A stretch of DNA of 14,644 nucleotides from JBKQWK01 sp052139595 (GTDB lineage Bacteria; Actinomycetota; Thermoleophilia; UBA2241). The DNA lies in contig JBKQWK010000044.1 of the NCBI GenBank assembly GCA_052139595.1, positions 1 to 14,644 on the forward strand, given 5' to 3'. The notes beneath the pieces are model-generated. The model was not told the origin of the DNA and searched no databases. It saw nothing but the letters and a program-made list of their open reading frames with translations. This document shows positions 7,628 through 13,996 of the stretch, piece after piece. Position 1 is the stretch's first letter, and the number at the start of each line of letters is the position of its first letter. The translations under genes and the position numbers were made by a program.

Positions 7628-7720
7628 GGAGATCGGCGCTGATTCCGCGGCAAGGTCTCGAGAGAGCCTGGCACGGACTGCATCGGCTTCTGCCGGTCAA
7701 GCGGACGGCGGCCCGCCGGC

Positions 7721-9724
7721 TTACGAGGCCTCTTCGAACGCCCCCTCGAACTGGCTGGCGTAGAGATCGTAGTAGAAGCCGCGCGCGTCCATGAGCTCCT
7801 TGTGCGAGCCGTGCTCGATGATGTGCCCGTGGTCCATCACGAGGATGATGTCGGCGCCGCGGATGGTCGAGAGCCGGTGGGCGATGACGAAGCTCGTGCG
7901 ATCCTTCATGAGCTCCGCCATGGCCTCCTGAATGAGCACCTCGGTGCGCGTGTCGACCGAGCTCGTGGCCTCGTCGAGTATCAGGATGTCCGGGTCGGAG
8001 AGGAAGGCACGAGCGATGGTGAGCAGCTGCTTCTCGCCCTGCGACACGGCAGTGGCGTCGTCGTCGAGCACGGTGTCGTAGCCATCGGGGAGGGCGCGCA
8101 CGAAGTGGTCGATGCGCGCCGCCTGGGCGGCGGCGCGCACCTCGTCATCAGTCGCGCCCTCGCGGCCGTAGGCGATGTTGTCGTGGATCGTGCCGGTGAA
8201 CAGCCAGGTGTCCTGCAAGACCATGCCGAACAGGTCGCGCAGATCGCCACGCGTCATGTCGTGCGCGTCGACGCCGTCGACGGTGATGCGTCCGTGGTCG
8301 ATCTCGTAGAAGCGCAGGAGGAGGTTCACGAGGGTGGTCTTGCCGGCGCCCGTCGGGCCGACGATGGCCACGGTCTGGCCGGGCCGCACGTCCAGGTTCA
8401 GATCTTCGATCAGCGGCGTGTCGACCAGGTAGCGGAACGACACGTTCTCGAGCGTGACGTGGCCGTGCGTGTGCTCCAGTTTGACCGGCGCGGCAAGATC
8501 GGGCTCCTCTTCGGGCTCGTCGAGCAGCTCGAAGACGCGCTCGGCGGAGGCGGCGGTCGACTGCAGCACGTTCATGATGCTGGCCACCTGCGTGATCGGC
8601 TGGGTGAATTGGCGCGAGTACTGGACGAAGGCCGTCACGCCGCCGAGCGACACCGTGCCGTTGGCGACCCCGAGGCCGCCGACCACGGCGATCGCCACGT
8701 AGTTGAGGTTGCTGACAAAGTTCATCACCGGCAGGATGATGCCGCTGATGAACTGCGCCTTGAAACTCGCCTGGTAGAGCTGCTCGTTCTGCTCGTCAAA
8801 GGTCGCGACCGCCTCTTCCTGGCGGCCGAAGACCTTGACCACGTTGTGGCCCGTAAACGTCTCCTCGACGTGGCCGTCGAGGTCGCCGGTGTGCTGCCAC
8901 TGCGCCGCAAACTGCTTCTGTGAGTACTTGGCGATGAAGATCGTGAGCACGAATGAGAGCGGCACGGTGAGTATCGAGATGGCGGCCAGCAGCGGGCTGA
9001 TCGTGAGCATCATGATCAGCACGCCGATGATCGTGAGCACCGACGTGATGATCTGCGTGAGGCTCTGCTGCAGCGACTGCGAGATATTGTCGATGTCGTT
9101 GGTCATGCGGGAAAGCACGTCGCCGCGGGCGTGGTCGTCGAAGTAGCGCAGCGGCAGGCGGGCGAGCTTGAGGTCGACGTCGCGTCGCAGTCGGAACATG
9201 GTGCGCTGCGCTGCGCCTGCCATGATGTACTGCTGGCCCCAGCCGAAGAGCGCGCTCACCGCGTAGATGCCGACAAGCAGCAGCAGCGTGTGCCAGAGCG
9301 CCGTGAAGTCGACCCCGTGTCCGGGGTTGAGGTGCATCGCCGAGAGCATCTTCGCCAGCGTCGACTCGCCCTTGAGCTTGAGTCCGGCGACGGCCTGCGC
9401 CTGCGTGCTGCCAGCCGGGAGCTGCTTGCTGACGATGCCCTGGTAGAGGATGTTCGTCGCGTTGCCGAGGATCTTTGGGCCGAGCACCGCGAGGGTAACA
9501 CTGATGATGGCCAGGATCAGGACGAGGATGATGCGCGAGCGCTCGGGCCTCAGCATGCCGATGATGCGCTTGAGCGTGCCGCGGAAGTTCTTGGCCTTCT
9601 CGGTTGGCCGGGCGAGCGCCGCGGCGGGACCGCCGCCCGGGCCGCGGGGCCTGGCGGGCGGTCGCGGCGGCTCATTGTTCCGCGCGGCACCGCTTTGCGG
9701 CGATGAACCCTGCGGGCTGCTCAC
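7721..9724 (-). CDS. ABC exporter half-transporter, canonical Walker B / altered signature
   Basis: 667 residues: a proline/glycine-rich cytoplasmic tail (1-45), a six-helix type I exporter membrane domain (about 60-390) and a nucleotide-binding domain (about 423-660). An unusually long loop (about 96-142) separates the first two helices. ATP-site motifs: Walker A GPTGAGKT (456-463), Q-loop Q504, Walker B LILDE (D584, catalytic E585) and H-loop H616. The signature is VSQGE (560-564) instead of LSGGQ. Its partner, encoded directly upstream, has the complementary defects, so the two should form a heterodimer that expels a drug, lipid or peptide from the membrane; the substrate cannot be told. 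The GTG start at 9724 overlaps the partner's stop in GTGA, so the two are translationally coupled. The stop TAA is 93 bases from the IS remnant. Confidence 0.95.
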   Translation of the reverse strand: MSSPQGSSPQSGAARNNEPPRPPARPRGPGGGPAAALARPTEKAKNFRGTLKRIIGMLRPERSRIILVLILAIISVTLAVLGPKILGNATNILYQGIVSKQLPAGSTQAQAVAGLKLKGESTLAKMLSAMHLNPGHGVDFTALWHTLLLLVGIYAVSALFGWGQQYIMAGAAQRTMFRLRRDVDLKLARLPLRYFDDHARGDVLSRMTNDIDNISQSLQQSLTQIITSVLTIIGVLIMMLTISPLLAAISILTVPLSFVLTIFIAKYSQKQFAAQWQHTGDLDGHVEETFTGHNVVKVFGRQEEAVATFDEQNEQLYQASFKAQFISGIILPVMNFVSNLNYVAIAVVGGLGVANGTVSLGGVTAFVQYSRQFTQPITQVASIMNVLQSTAASAERVFELLDEPEEEPDLAAPVKLEHTHGHVTLENVSFRYLVDTPLIEDLNLDVRPGQTVAIVGPTGAGKTTLVNLLLRFYEIDHGRITVDGVDAHDMTRGDLRDLFGMVLQDTWLFTGTIHDNIAYGREGATDDEVRAAAQAARIDHFVRALPDGYDTVLDDDATAVSQGEKQLLTIARAFLSDPDILILDEATSSVDTRTEVLIQEAMAELMKDRTSFVIAHRLSTIRGADIILVMDHGHIIEHGSHKELMDARGFYYDLYASQFEGAFEEAS

Positions 9725-11451
9725 GCCACGCCCTCCGCGCCGAGCTGCGACTCCACGATCTCGCGGTAGGTCGTGCTCGTCTCGAGGAGCTCCTCGTGCG
9801 TGCCCTTGCCGACGATCGTCCCGTCCTCGAGCACGATGATCTGGTCGGCGTGCATGACGGTGCCGACGCGCTGGGCGACGATGATCACGGTCGCGTCGGT
9901 CGTCTCCCTCTTGAGGGCCGCGCGTAGGCGCGCGTCGGTCGTGAAGTCGAGCGCCGAGAAGCTGTCGTCGAAGATCTGGATCTTGGCCCGCTTGGTGAGC
10001 GCTCGGGCGATGGCGAGGCGCTGGCGCTGCCCGCCCGAGACGTTAGCGCCGCCCTGGTCGACCGCCGCCTCGAGCCCCTCGGGCATCTCGCTCACGAAGT
10101 CCGTGCCCTGGGCGATCTCGAGGGAGTGCCAGAGCTCCTCGTCGGAGGCCTCCTCGTCGCCGTAGCGCAGGTTGTCCGCCACCGTGCCGCTGAACAGGAA
10201 CGCCTTTTGCGGCACGAGCCCGATCCTGCTCCAGAGGTCTTGAAGTTCCATCTCGCGCACGTCGACGCCGTCGACGCAGACGCTGCCATCGCTGACGTCG
10301 TAGAAGCGAGGGATCAGGTTGATCAGCGTTGTCTTGCCGCTGCCGGTGCTGCCGACGATGGCGGTGATTTCGCCGGGCGCCGACGTGAAGCTGATGTGGC
10401 TCAGCACCGGGTTCTCGGCGCCGGGGTAGCGGAACTCCACGTCTCTGAACTCGACGTGGCCCCGCGCGGGCGCATCGACGACGGGCGTCTCAGGGTCGTT
10501 CACCGAGATCTCGGCGTGCAGCACCTGCTGGATGCGCTCAGCCGAGGCAGCCGCACGTGGGACCATGACGAGCATGATGGTCGCCATGAGCACTGCCATG
10601 AGGATCTGCATGATGTACGTGAGGAAGGCGGTGAGGTCGCCGATGGGCATGCCGTGGTTGGCGACCTGGATGCTGCCGAACCACATGATGGCGACCGTCG
10701 AGAGGTTCAGGATGAGGGTCAGCATCGGGATCATGATGGCGAACAGTCGCGTCACGTGCAGCGTCGTCCCGGTGAGGTCGGCGTTGGCCACATCGAAGCG
10801 CTGTTCCTCGTAGCCGACGCGGTCGAAGGCGCGGATGACGCGCACGCCGCTGAGCACCTCGCGCGTGACCTGGTTGATGCGGTCGATCTTCTTCTGCATG
10901 GCCCTGAAGAAGGGCAGGGCGCGGGTCAGCACGAGGCCGATGAAGACGCCCATGACTGGCACGGCCACGAGGATCACGCTCGAGAGCGGCACGTCGAGTC
11001 GCAGGGCCATGATGATGCCGCCGATGGCCATGATCGGCGCTGCCAGCGTGACGTTCAGCATCATCAGTACCACCATCTGCACCTGCTGCACGTCGTTGGT
11101 CAGGCGAGTGATCAGCGAGGGCGTGCCGAAATGGTTGAGCTCGGCCTGCGAGAAGCTCTCGACTTTGCGAAAGAGGGTGCCGCGCACGTCGCGGCCGAAG
11201 GCCATGGCCGTCTTCGAGCCCCAGTAGACGGCGATGACGGTGGCGATCACGAGGACCAGGGTGACCCCCAGCATGAAGGCACCGGTGATCAGGATGTATC
11301 TCGTGTCGCCCTTGACGACGCCGTTGTTGATGAGGTCGGCATTGAGCGTCGGCAGGTAGAGGGTGGTGATCGCCTGCACGAACAGCAGGGCAAGCACCAG
11401 CAGGATCTTTCGCCAGTAGGGCATGAGGCGCTCGCGCATCAGGCGGATCAT
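9721..11451 (-). CDS. ABC exporter half-transporter with degenerate ATP site
   Basis: 576 residues with a type I exporter membrane domain (about 12-310) and a nucleotide-binding domain (about 332-570). Walker A GSTGSGKT (367-374), Q415 and the signature VSGGQ (471-475) are good. In Walker B the catalytic glutamate is aspartate (IFDD, D495-D496), and the H-loop histidine is glutamine (AQR, Q527). These are the changes known from the inactive-site subunit of heterodimeric exporters such as TM287/288, BmrCD and LmrCD. Combined with the odd signature of the partner, the dimer would have one hydrolytic and one regulatory ATP site. The ATG start overlaps the MarR stop in ATGA, placing it second in a MarR-ABC-ABC operon. 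Confidence 0.95.
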   Translation of the reverse strand: MIRLMRERLMPYWRKILLVLALLFVQAITTLYLPTLNADLINNGVVKGDTRYILITGAFMLGVTLVLVIATVIAVYWGSKTAMAFGRDVRGTLFRKVESFSQAELNHFGTPSLITRLTNDVQQVQMVVLMMLNVTLAAPIMAIGGIIMALRLDVPLSSVILVAVPVMGVFIGLVLTRALPFFRAMQKKIDRINQVTREVLSGVRVIRAFDRVGYEEQRFDVANADLTGTTLHVTRLFAIMIPMLTLILNLSTVAIMWFGSIQVANHGMPIGDLTAFLTYIMQILMAVLMATIMLVMVPRAAASAERIQQVLHAEISVNDPETPVVDAPARGHVEFRDVEFRYPGAENPVLSHISFTSAPGEITAIVGSTGSGKTTLINLIPRFYDVSDGSVCVDGVDVREMELQDLWSRIGLVPQKAFLFSGTVADNLRYGDEEASDEELWHSLEIAQGTDFVSEMPEGLEAAVDQGGANVSGGQRQRLAIARALTKRAKIQIFDDSFSALDFTTDARLRAALKRETTDATVIIVAQRVGTVMHADQIIVLEDGTIVGKGTHEELLETSTTYREIVESQLGAEGVA

Positions 11452-11954
11452 GCGCGCGCCTCCTGCTGCTTCTCCATGGCGAGCGTGATGCTGGCGCCGA
11501 ACTCGTCGAGCAGGCGCGCGAGTTCGCGACGGTCGGCCTCGGGGAGGGTTGCGATGGTGGCGTTGACGTAGTCGGCGGCCACGACGATCATCTCCTTTTC
11601 GGCGGCGCGGCCAGCGTCAGTGAGGTACACGCGCGTCAGGCGCTGGTCGGCCTCGTCCGGACGGCGTTCGACGAGCCCGGACTTCTCCATTCCCTGGAGC
11701 ATCTTGGTGACGGTGGGGCGCGCCACATGCAGCATGTCGGCGAGGTCGCGCTGGGCGGCCCCGTCGTTGACGGTGAGCACCCGCAGGCACATCAGCTGGC
11801 CGGGGTGGGTGCCGCTGTCGGCGAGCAACCGCATCATGAGGTGCATGTGCAGCTTGCCTGTACCGAGGAAGGCGCGGAACACCTGCGCGGAGAGGTCGTC
11901 GACGCCGTCGAGTTCGGGGATGGTCATGTTGAGGTCTGGGCCGCGCTCTACCAC
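11448..11954 (-). CDS. MarR-family repressor of the exporter operon
   Basis: A winged-helix MarR protein of about 168 residues from GTG 11954. The recognition helix region is QRDLADMLHVARPTVTKML and the wing is RRPDEADQRLTRVYLT, with the family's D-x-R pattern. Flanking helices would dimerise. MarR proteins release their operator when a small ligand binds; here the controlled genes are the overlapping exporter genes and itself. The most upstream ATG (12014) lies inside the promoter/operator, so it cannot be used from that promoter. GTG 11954 has AAAAGG at 11961-11966, 6 bases before it, and is preferred; ATG 11927 (start of MTIPELDG) is the alternative and lacks a clear ribosome site. Confidence 0.9.
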   Translation of the reverse strand: MVERGPDLNMTIPELDGVDDLSAQVFRAFLGTGKLHMHLMMRLLADSGTHPGQLMCLRVLTVNDGAAQRDLADMLHVARPTVTKMLQGMEKSGLVERRPDEADQRLTRVYLTDAGRAAEKEMIVVAADYVNATIATLPEADRRELARLLDEFGASITLAMEKQQEARA

Positions 11955-11995
11955 CGTTTGCCTTTTGTGAAGGGAATCAACGACGTGCCGGAAGA

Positions 11996-12024
11996 AGGTT
12001 AGCACGCTAACCATTAGCCGTCAA
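11996..12024 (-). promoter_or_regulatory. Promoter of the marR-ABC operon
   Basis: On the minus strand TTGACG (12019-12024) is followed after exactly 17 bases by TAACCT (11996-12001), a good housekeeping-type -35/-10 pair. Transcription would begin near 11989, about 35 bases before the GTG chosen for the MarR gene. Confidence 0.65.
11997..12012 (-). promoter_or_regulatory. MarR operator palindrome within the promoter
   Basis: GGTTAGC-GT-GCTAACC: perfect 7-bp arms with a 2-base centre, the TTAGCNNGCTAA form typical of MarR-family sites. It fills most of the -35/-10 spacer and overlaps the -10, so a bound dimer would block RNA polymerase. This fits autorepression of the whole operon. Confidence 0.72.
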
Positions 12025-12120
12025 ACTGTTGCTGCACCCTGTGATCCGTCTACGCAAAGGGCGTCAATCATGACGCTGAGGGCTGCCAAAGGTCCCGACG
12101 ACCGGCGAAGCCGAGGGTGC

Positions 12121-12411
12121 CTACGAGCCGCGGGCGCGCGTCAGGGCATGGACAACGCTGCGGCCGCGGTGCGCTCGTTCGCCGCAGTCACCAGGATCAC
12201 AGCAGCCGCGCCGGTCTATGCTGATCGCCACGCCGCGGGAGAATGGGGCGTTTATGAAACCTTCCGCGCTGAACTGCGAGCCTTGATCGGTGTTAGATCT
12301 CCGGTGCTTCCCGCACCGCTCCCATTCCTCGAGCGTCTCGCTGCAGAAGGAGGCGTCGGGCGTGTTCGGAAAGCCTCAGTTCAAGCTCAGACCGTGAGAC
12401 CAGGCGAGGAA
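12121..12411 (-). pseudogene. Relic of a second IS3-type OrfB transposase
   Basis: One minus-strand frame aligns without gaps to the DDE core of the IS3 subgroup whose transposase reads DWxSRxVLxWRLSNTMDASFC...FNTDQGSQFTS. Here it reads WSHGLSLN, stop, GFPNTPDASFCSETLEE (W codon at 12400-12402), then SNTDQGSQFSAEGF (Asp at 12286-12288) and GVAISIDRRG, followed at the right distance by an ER..R matching VERLWR (catalytic Glu). The in-frame TGA (12376-12378) falls exactly where the family has tryptophan, a TGG-to-TGA change. The first catalytic Asp region and the C-terminal half are missing or unrecognisable. It is a different subgroup from the element at 6379-7627. The upstream limit (12402-12420) is uncertain. 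The alignment is from memory of the family. Confidence 0.6.
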
Positions 12412-12419
12412 GGCGCCGC

Positions 12420-12575
12420 TCAGGAAAGCCATGGCCTGCGGCTCGAGGAAGACCACGGCGTCGCGACTGACTCGTGCAGAGCGACCATGTTGAGATCGCG
12501 GCTGTAGAGTAGACGCAGCTGATCGCCGTCGTCTTGCTCAAAGCCCTCCCAGATGATGATGTTGAAGTTTCTCAC
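12420..12575 (-). CDS. Small hypothetical protein, possibly truncated at its 3' end
   Basis: From GTG 12575 the frame gives 51 residues starting RNFNIIIWEGFEQDDGDQL, then LLYSRDLNMVALHESVA, ending in a serine/arginine-rich tail and TGA at 12420. GGAGGG at 12583-12588, 7 bases upstream, is a strong ribosome site, and the gene lies 37 bases after the small gene at 12613-12786, so the two may form an operon. The last 14 residues look unlike protein. A one-base deletion near 12443 would instead continue DAVVFLEPQAMAFLSG and run into the transposase relic. Either the insertion cut the gene or its tail was frameshifted. The family is not recognised. Confidence 0.45.
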   Translation of the reverse strand: MRNFNIIIWEGFEQDDGDQLRLLYSRDLNMVALHESVATPWSSSSRRPWLS

Positions 12576-12582
12576 CGCTAAT

Positions 12583-12588
12583 CCCTCC
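12583..12588 (-). promoter_or_regulatory. Ribosome binding site of the second small gene
   Basis: GGAGGG on the minus strand, 7 bases before GTG 12575. It is the main reason to treat 12420-12575 as a real start of translation. Confidence 0.55.
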
Positions 12589-12612
12589 ACGGGTTCGTCA
12601 ATGTACAACAGG

Positions 12613-12786
12613 TCAGGCCGACGCAACCGTAACCGTGATCTTCTCTGGATCTTCGAGGCGATGGACAGCCCACTTCTGCAGGTAGAGGGTACCGATCACC
12701 GTCGGCTGATCTGATTCCGGTGCTTCATAGCGCACCGTGTTCTTCGTCTCTTTTGTCTGGCGCAGGGTCACTGTGAGTGGTTCCAT
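12613..12786 (-). CDS. Small conserved-looking hypothetical protein (57 aa)
   Basis: 57 residues from ATG 12786: MEPLTVTLRQTKETKNTVRY, then EAPESDQPTVIGTLYLQKWA, ending EKITVTVASA and TGA at 12613-12615. GAGG at 12791-12794 precedes the ATG by 4 bases. Composition is that of a compact, mostly beta protein: alternating TVTL, VRYE, IGTLYLQK and ITVTV strands, with no membrane segment and no cysteine. The ETKNTVRY...IGTLYLQKWA pattern resembles small uncharacterised bacterial proteins I have seen annotated as hypothetical; I cannot confirm a family or function from the sequence. It is followed after 37 bases by another small gene. The compact intact frame and ribosome site argue that it is real. 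Confidence 0.72.
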   Translation of the reverse strand: MEPLTVTLRQTKETKNTVRYEAPESDQPTVIGTLYLQKWAVHRLEDPEKITVTVASA

Positions 12787-12850
12787 CGTTCCTCATTTCT
12801 CCGATTAAGTAGCTCGGCGATACGGCACCAGCGCCCGTCTTTGCCGAGTG

Positions 12851-12879
12851 ATTCCCATCCTCACGCGTGTGGGGACGAG
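12851..12879 (-). repeat. Solitary sequence resembling a type I-E CRISPR repeat
   Basis: The plus strand reads ATTCCCATCCT followed by CACGCGTGTGGGGACGAG. The 24-base core (12856-12879) differs by about two bases from the CATCCCCACGCGTGTGGGGACGAC type of I-E repeat known from actinobacteria and others, as I remember it. It has the central CACGCGTG palindrome and flanking CC/GG stem. No second copy occurs about 61 bases away on either side and no cas gene is in the window, so this is not an array. Confidence 0.4.
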
Positions 12880-12889
12880 TAAGCCCACT

Positions 12890-12922
12890 CTCAGGTCTTT
12901 CTCAGCCCCTGCTCAGGCGAAA
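12890..12922. repeat. Three direct repeats with 11-bp period (CTCAG)
   Basis: CTCAGGTCTTT, CTCAGCCCCTG and CTCAGGCGAAA follow each other exactly (units at 12890, 12901 and 12912), and a weaker fourth unit (CTTAA) follows at 12923. One-helical-turn direct repeats are typical of OmpR/PhoB- or SARP-type activator sites. The regulator is unknown. Confidence 0.4.
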
Positions 12923-13081
12923 CTTAACTTCAGGCCGGAGAGTGGTCGCAAGCGAAGAGCGCTACCTGTCTTGGCGCCAACCGGGGAGAGTCACGAGCAC
13001 TGACCCCGTCTGCGACGTTGACGCCTCCTGCTAAGCGCATCGGGCACGGCCAGATCCGCGGCGCTGCCGCAATACAGATAC

Positions 13082-13102
13082 ACTGCAGACGTACTGCAGA
13101 CG
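13082..13102 (+). repeat. 11-bp direct repeat upstream of the nucleotidyltransferase gene
   Basis: ACTGCAGACG occurs at 13082-13091 and again at 13093-13102. This is a 10-base identical unit at 11-bp period, ending 66 bases before the chosen start. It has the form of a two-half-site box for an OmpR/PhoB-type activator. Confidence 0.45.
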
Positions 13103-13157
13103 ACCGTCGAGCAGGTGCTGGTCTTTGTACCGGCGCGTCTCGAGCAGATCTCGCTGC

Positions 13158-13163
13158 GAGGAG
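13158..13163 (+). promoter_or_regulatory. Ribosome binding site deciding the nucleotidyltransferase start
   Basis: GAGGAG, 5 bases before ATG 13169. It favours this start over the upstream in-frame codon at 13115. Confidence 0.8.
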
Positions 13164-13168
13164 TGCCT

Positions 13169-13996
13169 ATGCATCGCCACGAGCCGGCGCTCGATCAGGC
13201 CCCGGTGCGGACCGCACTGCTGCTTGCCGCCGGCCTCGGTAGCCGACTGGCACCGTTGACCGCGGCGCGACCGAAGTGTCTCGTCTCCGTGAACGGTGTG
13301 CCGATCCTCGAGCGCCTCGTCTGCTCCCTCGATAATCACGGGATCAAACGCCTCGTCATCGTCAGCGGTTACCAGGCCGAGATGATCCGCGACTACCTCG
13401 GCGAGAGCTTCGGCGGCATCGCCATCGAGTACATCGTCAGCCCGCTGTATGCAACCACCAACAACAGCTACTCGCTGTGGCTGGCGCGCCAGGTGATCGA
13501 CGAAGCCTTCCTGCTCGTCGAGAGCGACGTCGTCTTCGATGATCATCTCCTGGCGCCCCTGCTGCAGCCCGACCGGATTGCGGTTTCCAGGCAACTGCCA
13601 TGGATGAGCGGCACCACGGTCACCCTCGACGCAGGCGGCAACGTCAAGGCCTTCTACCCGCCGCCCCCAGGCGTCTACGGCCAGCACTGCACCGACCCAG
13701 AGCACTTCATGGCAGTCAACATCTGCAGTCTTACCCGCGACACCTGGGGCGAGGTCTGTGAGCGACTCGACTGCCATGTGGCGGCCGGCCGGACCGGGTG
13801 TTTCTACGAGTCGGTGTTCGAGGAGATGGCCGCCGCGGGCAGCATGGCCCCCTTGGCCGTGATCTTTCCCAGCGAAAGTTGGTATGAGATCGACACGCCG
13901 GCCGATCGGGCTGCGGCCGAGCTGCTGTTTGCCAGGCAGCTGCCCGCCGGCCGAAAGTCGCGGCGGCGGTCTCCCAGCGCCGGAGCGGCGGGGTGA
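13169..13996 (+). CDS. Nucleotidyltransferase, LicC/PntC-like (predicted CTP-dependent)
   Basis: 275 residues, cytoplasmic, Rossmann-like NTP_transferase fold. The nucleotide-binding signature LLLAAGLGSRLAPL (17-30) is followed by RPKCL (34-38, with the conserved lysine K36). SPLYATTNNSYSLWLA (91-106) resembles the substrate loop of choline-phosphate and 2-aminoethylphosphonate cytidylyltransferases. ESDVVFD (D120) and WYEIDTPAD (D242) should hold the catalytic metal. The enzyme would join a phosphorylated or phosphonate alcohol to CMP (or a sugar phosphate to a nucleotide), releasing pyrophosphate. The basic tail GRKSRRRS is at the C-terminus. A CDP-alcohol transferase gene overlaps by 4 bases (GTGA), favouring a CDP-activated product. 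Alternatives are a sugar-1-phosphate or inositol-1-phosphate nucleotidyltransferase. The start is ATG 13169 because of GAGGAG 5 bases upstream; the open frame reaches 13115. Confidence 0.85.
   Translation: MHRHEPALDQAPVRTALLLAAGLGSRLAPLTAARPKCLVSVNGVPILERLVCSLDNHGIKRLVIVSGYQAEMIRDYLGESFGGIAIEYIVSPLYATTNNSYSLWLARQVIDEAFLLVESDVVFDDHLLAPLLQPDRIAVSRQLPWMSGTTVTLDAGGNVKAFYPPPPGVYGQHCTDPEHFMAVNICSLTRDTWGEVCERLDCHVAAGRTGCFYESVFEEMAAAGSMAPLAVIFPSESWYEIDTPADRAAAELLFARQLPAGRKSRRRSPSAGAAG

Larger units (their letters stand above)
12787..13168. other. Intergenic region with a CRISPR-like repeat and 11-bp-period repeats
   Basis: No gene is supported in these 382 bases, which separate the divergent small-gene pair and the nucleotidyltransferase operon. 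They hold a single type I-E-like CRISPR repeat (12851-12879), three CTCAG units spaced 11 bp apart (12890-12922) and a two-unit 11-bp direct repeat (13082-13102). A TTGACG at 13018-13023 lacks a good -10. Confidence 0.55.

Noticed and set aside
7628..7720. Right inverted repeat of the IS and terminator of the exporter operon
   Set aside because: Only the last seven bases (ending at 7699) resemble the left end, with no target duplication; the GC-rich palindromic bases near 7706-7720 have no workable loop or T-tract.
7802..8923. Plus-strand open frame of 373 codons opposite the second ABC gene
   Set aside because: Antisense shadow; low-complexity V/D/E/H-rich translation with no motif.
10126..11571. 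Long plus-strand open frame (481 codons) opposite the exporter and MarR genes
   Set aside because: It is the antisense shadow of GC-rich coding DNA: very rich in His, Asp and Glu with no domain, while the opposite strand encodes clear ABC and MarR motifs.
12070..12507. Plus-strand open frame of 145 codons right of the MarR promoter
   Set aside because: No ribosome site or domain; the opposite strand carries a recognisable transposase relic and a small gene start over the same bases.
12851..12960. A CRISPR array
   Set aside because: Only one repeat-like unit exists; no second copy at repeat-plus-spacer distance on either side and no cas gene in the window.
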